64,000 bases of DNA, taken from assembly GCA_019638615.1 (NCBI GenBank), contig JAHBTL010000005.1, positions 124,001 through 188,000 of the forward strand. Direction: 5' to 3'. This stretch comes from Chitinophagaceae bacterium (lineage in GTDB: Bacteria; Bacteroidota; Bacteroidia; Chitinophagales; Chitinophagaceae). A program made the position numbers and the translations under genes. Positions within the stretch are counted from its first letter, which is position 1. Every line of letters starts with the position of its first letter. Of the stretch, positions 57,167-64,000 are shown in pieces. Below the pieces are notes generated by a model. The model had not been told where the DNA came from and did not search any database. It was given only the letters and a program-made list of their open reading frames with translations.

Positions 57167-58342
57167 TTATTTGGTGTTATATTGAAAATGATCCACTACC
57201 AGTGCTGCCGCTCCTTTTAAGGACGCATCCGAGCCAAGCACAGAGGTTTTGATCTTTGTATGTTCGATCAGCCGCGGTATGCAAAACCGGTTCAATGCCT
57301 GCTCTACGGGCGCCATTAATAAACGGCCTGCACGCATCCCCCTGCCGCTTAATACGATCAGCTCAGGATTTACGATGTGTATCAATATTGCCAGGGCTTT
57401 TCCTATTTTATAAGCCATATCTGTTAACAGGTCTATTGCATCGGGATCGCCCAGGCTGGCAGCCGTCATGATCGATTCGCTTACCTGGTCGTGATTACCT
57501 TCAAAATTGATGCCCGAAGTTTTTTTGCCTTTTATTTCTGTAAGCGCTTTATCAACGATCACCTTTAGCGAGGCCTCTGTTTCAAGGCAGCCTCTTTTGC
57601 CGCAATCACATAAAATATCACTGTCATTGATCGGAATATGACTGAGCTCCCCCGCATACCCTGCAAACCCCCTGAATATTTCACCCTTAATGATCATTCC
57701 CAGGCCTATGCCCCAGCCCATATTCACCACCATTACATCCTGTATGTCTTTTGCCAGTCCAAAACGTAACTCTGCAAGGGCTATCACACTGGAGTCGTTG
57801 TCTATTTCAACCGGGAGTCCCAACATACGCTGCAGGTACATACGCAGGTTCTCACTATTTCCTCCTACCGGTAAATAAGAATAATTGATTCCCAGGGTTG
57901 TATTGATGAAACCCGGCATGCCGATACCTACTCCCATCACCTGATTGCGGTCAATGCCTGTTTTCTCAAGTACTGTATTGACAATATCAACAAGCTTTTG
58001 GGTTGTGCCTTTTTTATCTGCAAGGGTCAATGCAAAAGTTTCCGCAGGCACTATCTCTTTTTGCCCAAGATCTGTGATCGCCACTTTGGTAAAGAGCTGG
58101 TCCATGGCAACCGACACTATATACATCCTGTTGGCCTTAAGTGAATAGGTTTGAGGGCGTCTTCCACCGCTTGAAGGCGCATACCCGCTTCCGGTTACCA
58201 ATCCTGCCTCAGATAATTGATCAATTACTTTGGCTATCACCGGTATGCTCTTCCCCAGTATATCACTTAACCCGGCACATGATAATGTTTGCTTATAATA
58301 CAATTCGCGAAATACGAGGTATTTTATGGCATTATCTATCAC
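57167..58342 (-). CDS. ROK-family transcriptional regulator
   Basis: 391 residues. A winged helix at the N-terminus (1-75, LSCAGLSDILGKSIPVIAKV) is followed by a sugar-kinase-like ROK domain: VMGVGIGMPGFINTTLG, then VVNMGWGIGLGMIIKGEI and the zinc motif ELSHIPINDSDILCDCGKRG CLE-type (near residue 240), with its C-x-C-x4-C spacing. NagC/XylR-type members bind a sugar and release DNA. It lies between the GH30 gene and susC on one strand, so it is the obvious local regulator; glycan loci of Bacteroidota more often use hybrid two-component or AraC systems. Confidence 0.9.
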   Translation of the reverse strand: MIDNAIKYLVFRELYYKQTLSCAGLSDILGKSIPVIAKVIDQLSEAGLVTGSGYAPSSGGRRPQTYSLKANRMYIVSVAMDQLFTKVAITDLGQKEIVPAETFALTLADKKGTTQKLVDIVNTVLEKTGIDRNQVMGVGIGMPGFINTTLGINYSYLPVGGNSENLRMYLQRMLGLPVEIDNDSSVIALAELRFGLAKDIQDVMVVNMGWGIGLGMIIKGEIFRGFAGYAGELSHIPINDSDILCDCGKRGCLETEASLKVIVDKALTEIKGKKTSGINFEGNHDQVSESIMTAASLGDPDAIDLLTDMAYKIGKALAILIHIVNPELIVLSGRGMRAGRLLMAPVEQALNRFCIPRLIEHTKIKTSVLGSDASLKGAAALVVDHFQYNTK

Positions 58343-58365
58343 ACAAGAATGCTGAGTCGTTTACG

Positions 58366-58381
58366 ATGTTTGACAAACTTA
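58366..58381 (-). promoter_or_regulatory. ROK gene promoter with overlapping candidate operator
   Basis: The minus strand reads TAAGTTTG (complement of 58374-58381), a perfect -7 box. Overlapping it is the odd palindrome GTTTGACAAAC (58369-58379) within TTTGTCAAACAT (complement of 58366-58377), the word also found before susC. A bound regulator would cover the -7 box, as expected for autorepression. Confidence 0.45.
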
Positions 58382-58499
58382 ATGAAATAATTTAAAAAGA
58401 TTAAAAATTATTTAACATTTGATATAAAACTAAAAGCTTTTACCGGCCGGACCGGTTGAAACACCGGCAGTGCTTTGTGAAAGCCAATCTGTCCGCAAA

Positions 58500-59930
58500 T
58501 TACCAAATGTATGTGGCTGCAGCTCCCGGGTTTAAAGCAGTTGTGGTCGTTTTCCCCCGGTAGGCAATTCCAAAAGAGCGTTTTGCATCTGTATCATTTA
58601 ATACGATCAATACAATTTTATTATCAGGGGTTTTAAATGCTACATTTGGCAGGGGCGAATTATTGCCCGAGGCGATGCGAACGCTGCCAGGTCTTACAAA
58701 TTTTGCAGCATGGGCAATCACATAATAAGCAGGATTGCGCGTAACATGGTCTCCTTCTATGGTAAGAGCGCCCAGGCATTCCGTGCATCCGCCGGGAGTG
58801 TGGGGTTCAAGGTTTTTATCGGCTGCAAGGTTCCATTCCAAAGCGGTTTTACACCAGTTACGGGTGGTTCCTATAATAACATTTTTTATATGCCAGCCCA
58901 GGTCTCCCTTCAAATTTCCGGGCGCGCCAATCCACTGCTCTGTGAAATAAAGATGCTTATCCGGATGTGCATCATGCACCTGCGAAATGGCACTCACATC
59001 GCCTGCATATAAATGAAATGCAGAACCATCCACGTATTTTGCCGCCTCTGCATCATTCAGTATGGTAATAGGGTAGTCGGGCCGGTCGGCATTGTGATCG
59101 TACAAAATAATTTTGGTGGAAAGATCAGCCGCCTTCAATGCCGGGCCCAGGCTTTGTTTTATAAAGTCAGCCTGTTCCAGCGGTTGCATCAGCAAGCTTG
59201 GATTGTTGCCCGGATGCAACGGTTCATTCTGAATGGTGATGGCATCAATCGTAATGCCTTCTGCTTTCATTCCCTGGATGTATTTTACAAAATACTTTGC
59301 ATACGCATCGTAATACTCAGGCTTCAGGCTTCCGCCAACCGAATTTTTGTTGGTTTTCATCCATACCGGGGGCGACCAGGGAGATCCCAGTATTTTAATA
59401 TCCGGATAGATAGCCAGCACTTCTTTTAAAACAGGTATGAGATAAGTTTTATCGGGTTCAAGGCTGAACTTTTCCATGTTTACGTCTGTTTGTCCGTCCG
59501 GCAGATCGTTGTACGAAAATACTTTTTCATCAAGATCGGAAGCGCCGATGCTTACCCTTAAATAGCTCGTTCCGATATCGTTTGCATCGGTTGCAAACAT
59601 TTCTTTAAGAATAGTGGCCCTGGCGTTTGCACTCATTTTGCCCAGCAGCATGGCGCTGCCACCTGTTAAGGTATAACCAAAACCGTCCATTGTTTGAAAA
59701 GTATCCCGGTCGTTTACTTCAATACCGGAAACATTTCCTGCGCTGCCGGTAAGCGCAAGCGGCATTTCCTGTTTTTTAAAAAAAACCGCGGCGTCCGGGT
59801 CCGTAAGCCATACCTGCACATTTATTTTTGTGCTGTCGTTATCGCCATTGTTACCGGAGGAGCGGGACTTGTCGTTGCACGAAAAACAAAAAATAAGCAG
59901 GGCAAAAGCAAACAGGCAGACTTTTTTCAT
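58500..59930 (-). CDS. Glycoside hydrolase family 30 lipoprotein
   Basis: 476 residues with lipobox FCFSC near residue 18. The (beta/alpha)8 barrel has GFGYTLTGGSAMLLG at the start of the domain, then GSPWSPPVWMKTNKN, the acid/base Glu in ITIQNEPLHPGN (near residue 235) and the nucleophile Glu in LYFTEQWIG (near 328). These fit GH30 of the glucosylceramidase/beta-1,6-glucanase group. As first gene of a SusCD locus, it probably cuts beta-glucosidic bonds at the cell surface and feeds SusD. Substrate (beta-1,6-glucan is my best guess) is inference. Confidence 0.9.
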   Translation of the reverse strand: MKKVCLFAFALLIFCFSCNDKSRSSGNNGDNDSTKINVQVWLTDPDAAVFFKKQEMPLALTGSAGNVSGIEVNDRDTFQTMDGFGYTLTGGSAMLLGKMSANARATILKEMFATDANDIGTSYLRVSIGASDLDEKVFSYNDLPDGQTDVNMEKFSLEPDKTYLIPVLKEVLAIYPDIKILGSPWSPPVWMKTNKNSVGGSLKPEYYDAYAKYFVKYIQGMKAEGITIDAITIQNEPLHPGNNPSLLMQPLEQADFIKQSLGPALKAADLSTKIILYDHNADRPDYPITILNDAEAAKYVDGSAFHLYAGDVSAISQVHDAHPDKHLYFTEQWIGAPGNLKGDLGWHIKNVIIGTTRNWCKTALEWNLAADKNLEPHTPGGCTECLGALTIEGDHVTRNPAYYVIAHAAKFVRPGSVRIASGNNSPLPNVAFKTPDNKIVLIVLNDTDAKRSFGIAYRGKTTTTALNPGAAATYIW

Positions 59931-60022
59931 ATTGACAGATTTAGCAATGATTGATCCATATTGCCTGGTTGGGTAATAGGCATCATCACAGGAAAATTAG
60001 TACATTTTTGGCGGCAGGTCCG

Positions 60023-60361
60023 CTATTCCTTTTTTAATTTTTCATTTGAGATATGCCGTTCCGTATCGCGGATATTTTTCTTCTCGAAATTTTTATGTAA
60101 AGCTTCTGTAAGATTCACGCCGGTTTGATTGGCAAGACAAAGCAATACCCATAATACATCGGCCATTTCATCGGCCAGCTCTTTGCCCCTGTCACTTTCT
60201 TTAAACGATTGCTCCCCATATGTTCTTACCATCAATCTCGACAATTCTCCTACTTCTTCCATCAAAATACCCAGGTTGGTAAGTTCGCTGAAATATCTTA
60301 CCCCCACAGTTTGTATCCACAAATCTACCCGTTGCTGGGCTTGTTGTATTGTCATATCCAT
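60023..60361 (-). CDS. MazG-like nucleotide pyrophosphohydrolase
   Basis: 112 residues. The all-alpha MazG fold signatures are present: ILMEEVGELSRLMVR (metal-binding ExxE) and ELADEMADVLWVLLCLANQ (ExxD). These enzymes remove pyrophosphate from NTPs and clear damaged nucleotides. Compact single-domain form, as in dCTPase-like members. It has no partner toxin. The region upstream of its start is filled by the heptamer array at 60376-60644. An ATG two codons in is equally possible. Confidence 0.88.
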   Translation of the reverse strand: MDMTIQQAQQRVDLWIQTVGVRYFSELTNLGILMEEVGELSRLMVRTYGEQSFKESDRGKELADEMADVLWVLLCLANQTGVNLTEALHKNFEKKNIRDTERHISNEKLKKE

Positions 60362-60375
60362 ATAGAAGTTATTGT

Positions 60376-60644
60376 TTTGAGCTATCGGCTTTGGGCTGTG
60401 CTCTGGGCTGTCAGCCTTCAGCGATCAGCAATTTATTGTTTATGGTTTATATATAAACTATGCATGCCTAAAACCTGAAACGTGTAACCTGAGACCTGCA
60501 ACAGCCATCAAATCTCAAATTTCAAATTTCAAATCCTGTAACCGGTACCAGCTATCAGGTTTTGCCAGCCCTACACCCTATACCCTTAGCAGACAGCTCA
60601 TGGCTGATGGCTGACTGCTGATAGCTCAAAGCTCACTGCTCACC
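60376..60644. repeat. Long array of several heptamer word classes, ends inverted
   Basis: The 291 bp between two genes are almost wholly made of 7-bp words. Left: words of the form NNTSRGC, such as TGTCAGC, in phase from 60376 to 60429 with one 5-bp slip. Right: seven unbroken words of the form GCTSANN, such as GCTGATG, at 60596-60644. These are complements of the left class. Between are ACCTGNA-type words (60473-60500), four CAAATYY words (60509-60536) and CCTANAC-type words (60570-60590). The right arm reaches to within 9 bp of the stop codon of the gene at 60653. Confidence 0.8.
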
Positions 60645-60652
60645 GCCCCCAC

Positions 60653-63154
60653 CTAAAACACCACCCTGAAACTACCGAATATTCCAAAGCGTTCAAATGT
60701 TTTTTCGGGCAACGGGCGTGGCAGCACACGCCATATAAAATCCAGCCTGAATATCTTGAATATATTATCAACACCCGTCCCTATTTCAAGATAAGGCTTT
60801 CCTCCAAGTGTTTTAAATGAATGCCCGTTGTTATCCGAATTGTATGCCAAGTTAGCATCACTTAGTCCGCTCCATAATATTTTAGCGCCCCAGAACTGCC
60901 TGAATTTCAGGATGCGCGTCAATGGAATAAACCTGAATAAGCCATTGCCGATATTGTGCTCTACATTAATGCCCGAATACCAATCGGCCAGATATTCGTA
61001 GCGTGTCATCATATTAAATGCATATTTATTATAGTACCATATATTATTGCCCGGCGGAATTTCAAGCAATGTATACGGCAGCGTACCCGATACTTTACCC
61101 GCATACAGGTTATAATAGATGCTGCCGAAGGGAGAGATCTTTTTATAATCGGAAATACTGCCGCCTATACGGTGGTAGTTGTAGCTGCTGTTTAATATGC
61201 CGCTAAAGCCTTTGGAATAATGAACTTCCACAATGGGATAGTCGCTTCCCAGGCTCATCCTGTAAAAGTTACCGTCAAGGAATTTTTCGAGATACGCAAA
61301 GCGCAGCTTAATGCCGCCCTCAAAACTGTTAAGCGGCTCTCCCCCGTTTTCCGATGGAAAATGTTCCTTTAACGGAAGATTGTTGAGCGGAGTAAAGCGC
61401 CTGCGCTGCCCCGTAAGCGCAACCGAAAAGCCGCTGCTCCATTCTTTAAAATATTCCAGCTTTATTTGCTCGATTTTCATGTACCGTAGCGGCACATTCG
61501 GCTTGCGCAATGCAATGGCAAACAAATTATCACTGCCTACTTCATCGTAGTAAACCTGCCCGTTGTCTATATCATTCAGGTAAGATCCAAGCAGTGTTGA
61601 GCGGGGCGATTTGTTGAGGAGGTACAATGTTTGAAACCGCCCTTTCACTTTTTTATCTCCGAATCCATACGCCAGGTAACCGGTAAAATATATTTTTTTA
61701 TTAAAGCCGGTATTGGTACCTAAATCAAAGCGAACGCGGGCGCCTTCGTATGCATTTACCGTAAACCAGTTATACCAGGGGCCAATTTCATAATTGCCGA
61801 CGTTTTTATACCCTGTTCCTAAAAAGTAAATAAGATCGGTGAACCGTTTAAAGCTTGGCATCGCCATCAGGGTGTCTATCATCTGGTAAATGCCTTTTTC
61901 TGTTTGGGTCAGTTGCTCATGCCTTGCTTCCTGCCAGTATTCATCGGTTTTTTTATTGGCCGAATCTGCCACCACCACCTCTTCGCGCAGCTTGTTTTTT
62001 TCCAGTTCAAAAAGGGTGGAAGAATCATTGATCGCCACATCGCGGTAAGTGCTGGTCTTCCGTCCTATAAAGTTTAACCTTTTTTTATCCATGAAAATAA
62101 AGTCAGCCACGAACTTGTCTTTCGATAAAAACCATATCGAATCGTTTACCAGTTGAAATTCCTGTACCAGGTCCAGCTTTTCCACAAAATTCAGGTTAGC
62201 GGTTTCCGGTACGCGGAGGTTCATTTTCATTACTGCGTACGAAGAATCCGCTATCCATGCATCTCCGGTAAATACGTTTTCACCTTTGTGCTTGGGTGTA
62301 AATACAAAATGAAAATATTGACGTCCGCCTATGTACTGGGTATCGGGCACCCGGTATAAATAATAGGCCGAGCCATTATCGCTGATGGGACTTACAAAAT
62401 CCTTGTCAAAAACCGGGATAAAATTTTTATAGATATTTATGTTCTGGTACATGCCGCCAAGCATTTTGGTAATGCTCTGGTTGTTGAAGCCGATCGTTTT
62501 CACGGCTTTTATTACTTCCCTGGTTTTACGGGGACTTTTCTGGTAGTAATAATCCGACAGGGTTTCGGTAAGATACAGCGGCAGCACCGGCTTTGCTTCA
62601 GATGCACTGTCAATGTTCTGATCAATCACTTCCCTGAACGGCTTAAGGATTTTCATCTTGATGAGCTTGTTGTTGCCCGCGTCATTCAGGTCGGCCTCCA
62701 GTTTGTTATACAGCTCGTATGAAAAGTTGTCAAAGCGCGCCCTGTCGTTCAACGGTTTGTTTTTAACGATCTTCCGCCACAGAATCAATCCCTTTCCTAT
62801 CTTGCTTTTTACAATTACTTCCGCGTTCCTTTTGCCCCGTTCCAGGTTAATTACCACTTCCATTTCTTCAATGGTGCTGTCTATGTAAAGATGGAAATCT
62901 TCAAAACCCACATAAGTGACTTCCAGCGTATCGGAAGGCCATTTATCCAGTGTAAACGAAAAATTCCCTGCAGAATCGGTGAGGGCGCCTACCGTACTGT
63001 TTTTAAATTGTACAGAAGCGAAAGGTATACGCTCTTCACTGTGAGCATCCTGCACATACCCTGTTATTTTACGTATCTGCGCCCGGACGGCATGGTTGGA
63101 TAAGGTGAAAAAAATAAAGAATACTCCGCTAATAAGCAGTGATTTCCAAGTCAT
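60653..63154 (-). CDS. DUF5686 outer-membrane protein with CarboxypepD_reg-like domain
   Basis: 833 residues with a signal peptide (ending VRAQ, residue 26). Residues 28-100 form a CarboxypepD_reg-like beta domain (ITGYVQDAHSEERIPFASVQ). The rest matches DUF5686, a large outer-membrane beta-barrel family of Bacteroidota: KTREVIKAVKTIGFN, GGRQYFHFVFTPKHKGENVF and a C-terminal barrel ending FGIFGSFRVVF. The function is unknown; it may link cell-envelope maintenance with uptake. The -7 box at 63159-63166 places the transcript start almost on the ATG. Confidence 0.88.
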   Translation of the reverse strand: MTWKSLLISGVFFIFFTLSNHAVRAQIRKITGYVQDAHSEERIPFASVQFKNSTVGALTDSAGNFSFTLDKWPSDTLEVTYVGFEDFHLYIDSTIEEMEVVINLERGKRNAEVIVKSKIGKGLILWRKIVKNKPLNDRARFDNFSYELYNKLEADLNDAGNNKLIKMKILKPFREVIDQNIDSASEAKPVLPLYLTETLSDYYYQKSPRKTREVIKAVKTIGFNNQSITKMLGGMYQNINIYKNFIPVFDKDFVSPISDNGSAYYLYRVPDTQYIGGRQYFHFVFTPKHKGENVFTGDAWIADSSYAVMKMNLRVPETANLNFVEKLDLVQEFQLVNDSIWFLSKDKFVADFIFMDKKRLNFIGRKTSTYRDVAINDSSTLFELEKNKLREEVVVADSANKKTDEYWQEARHEQLTQTEKGIYQMIDTLMAMPSFKRFTDLIYFLGTGYKNVGNYEIGPWYNWFTVNAYEGARVRFDLGTNTGFNKKIYFTGYLAYGFGDKKVKGRFQTLYLLNKSPRSTLLGSYLNDIDNGQVYYDEVGSDNLFAIALRKPNVPLRYMKIEQIKLEYFKEWSSGFSVALTGQRRRFTPLNNLPLKEHFPSENGGEPLNSFEGGIKLRFAYLEKFLDGNFYRMSLGSDYPIVEVHYSKGFSGILNSSYNYHRIGGSISDYKKISPFGSIYYNLYAGKVSGTLPYTLLEIPPGNNIWYYNKYAFNMMTRYEYLADWYSGINVEHNIGNGLFRFIPLTRILKFRQFWGAKILWSGLSDANLAYNSDNNGHSFKTLGGKPYLEIGTGVDNIFKIFRLDFIWRVLPRPLPEKTFERFGIFGSFRVVF

Positions 63155-63158
63155 ATTG

Positions 63159-63166
63159 CAAAAATA
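63159..63166 (-). promoter_or_regulatory. -7 promoter box for the DUF5686 gene (TATTTTTG)
   Basis: A perfect TAnnTTTG box on the minus strand, ending 5 nt before the ATG at 63154. The transcript should be leaderless or nearly so. Confidence 0.45.
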
Positions 63167-63289
63167 ACCTTCCGGACTGCATAATAAACAGCCCTTGTAT
63201 ATTATTTAAATAAGTGTTAAGAAATTTTTTTACCTGAAAACTTGCAAAACCTGATTTTTTATACTTACTTTGAATTTCAAAGCACTTTT

Positions 63290-63925
63290 ATGCAGGAAAA
63301 ATATGCAGGGCTTGAAACCCTCAGGGATATTAAGCAGATGATGGAACGCAGCAGCCGGTTTATCAGTTTAAGCGGGTTGAGTGGTATAGGCGCCGGAGTA
63401 TGCGCGTTGGCGGGAAGCTGGTTCGCGTACCAGGTAATTGGCGGGCAGGATACGGCAGATGTACGCGGCTATGATTTTGAAAGTGTAACAATAAAGCAAC
63501 TGATGGGTTACAGGCTGTTTACGATAGCAATGTATACACTTGTATCGGCTATTGTGGTCGCCTTTTTTTTCACCTGGCTGAACAGCAAAAAAAACAAAGT
63601 TCCGCTGTGGGGAAGCGCCTCAAGAAGATTGATGATCAATTTTTGTATACCCTTATTTGCGGGCGGCGTATTTTTACTGCGAATGAGTGCGCTGGGGTAT
63701 TTGGGAATGATAGCCCCCGGTTGTTTGATATTTTATGGTATTTCTCTGGTAAATGCCAGCAAGTATACATTAGGAGAAGTTCGCTATCTTGGCTACGGAC
63801 AGATCCTGCTGGGTGTGATCAGTTGTTGGTTTCTCGGCTCGGGCCTGTTTTTCTGGACACTGGGTTTTGGCGTGCTGCACATTATATATGGAACGATGAT
63901 GTGGTGGAAGTATGAAAGAAGGTGA
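63290..63925 (+). CDS. Multi-pass membrane protein of unknown function
   Basis: 211 residues from ATG 63290 (MQEKYAGLETLRDIKQMMER); the frame opens at 63242 but adds an aromatic N-tail without support. About six membrane helices follow: SGLSGIGAGVCALAGSWFAY, then LFTIAMYTLVSAIVVAFFFT, a Phe/Cys/Ile helix, GYLGMIAPGCLIFYGISLVN, and two at the C-terminus. GYGQILLGVISCWFLGSGLF is the most conserved-looking part. I recall such proteins in Bacteroidota beside a winged-helix regulator, which would lie past the window end. Short cytoplasmic loops, no catalytic motif. Confidence 0.75.
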   Translation: MQEKYAGLETLRDIKQMMERSSRFISLSGLSGIGAGVCALAGSWFAYQVIGGQDTADVRGYDFESVTIKQLMGYRLFTIAMYTLVSAIVVAFFFTWLNSKKNKVPLWGSASRRLMINFCIPLFAGGVFLLRMSALGYLGMIAPGCLIFYGISLVNASKYTLGEVRYLGYGQILLGVISCWFLGSGLFFWTLGFGVLHIIYGTMMWWKYERR

Positions 63926-64000
63926 AAGGTATAAGGAATAAGGCGTAAGGAGGTAAGGCGAAATGGTTTACGCCTTAAACCCCACACCTTCCACCCTATA
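63921..64000. repeat. Inverted heptamer array at the window end
   Basis: Words related to GGTATAA (for example GGCGTAA, also present in the array after recQ) start at 63921 over the stop of the membrane-protein gene and run to about 63963 with one 1-bp slip. Complement words such as TTAAACC and CCACACC occupy 63968-63995. TAAGGCG pairs with CGCCTTA at the centre. The array continues past the window. Confidence 0.75.

Noticed and set aside
60376-60644. CRISPR array
   Set aside because: Units are 7 bp with no spacers of constant length and no cas genes nearby.

Overview
The window is chromosomal DNA from a member of the Bacteroidota, most likely the Chitinophagaceae or a near relative. The supporting signs are a SusC/SusD pair, proteins with type IX secretion (T9SS) C-terminal signals of both type A and type B, a PorT-like protein, a Bacteroidota-type LytS/LytR two-component pair, many short lipoproteins with Cys lipoboxes, and repeated TAnnTTTG -7 promoter boxes. 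No composition statistics or database searches were run; all calls come from reading the sequence and from knowledge of the families.

Layout. 1-3100: PorT-like outer-membrane protein, a small conserved protein and gyrB. 3300-10200: a haem-synthesis cluster (AraC-type regulator, hemA, hemC, hemD, hemE, hemF). hemE and hemF are separated by a 0.65 kb junk island holding a dispersed repeat and a broken antitoxin gene. 10200-14640: three lipoproteins, one with von Willebrand D and lectin domains, then a reverse-transcriptase pseudogene. 14700-32250: mostly housekeeping genes (mfd, dihydroorotase, a MutS-like ATPase, manC, an arabinose-5-phosphate isomerase, recQ) plus a lectin/PKD T9SS protein and a DPP4-type peptidase. 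32250-34050: an inverted heptamer array, a broken tRNA copy, intact tRNA-Phe and a Fic protein with a tandem repeat in its promoter. 34050-42760: a thioredoxin-fold protein/histidine kinase/LytTR regulator operon, nadB, a flippase, gcvH and vanZ. 42760-51000: a large FG-GAP/ASPIC lipoprotein, a decayed XRE regulator, a small lipoprotein and a 1312-residue T9SS protein. 51000-52000: second copy of the dispersed repeat and other non-coding repeats. 52000-60000: a glycan-use locus (SusD, SusC, ROK regulator, GH30 glycosidase). 60000-64000: a MazG-like protein, a long heptamer array, a DUF5686 protein, a membrane protein and a third heptamer array cut by the window end.

How genes work together. 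hemA-C-D-E-F cover charged tRNA-Glu to protoporphyrinogen, lacking the hemB and hemL steps here. The AraC-type regulator sits just before hemA, carries a cysteine cluster, and shares a spaced motif (GATTTTAT-N6-TCAGGG) upstream of itself and of hemA. In the glycan locus, the ROK regulator and susC share the 12-mer TTTGTCAAACAT, which suggests one operator set. The PorT-like protein would help build the T9SS that exports the proteins at 20330 and 47027.

The least ordinary content is non-coding. Three arrays of degenerate 7-bp words are arranged as inverted repeats beside genes. A roughly 270-290 bp dispersed repeat occurs in two copies whose hairpins keep their pairing although their sequences differ. 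An interrupted tRNA-Phe copy lies directly ahead of the intact one. Several genes have their -7 box so close to the ATG that the transcript leader should be under about 15 nt.
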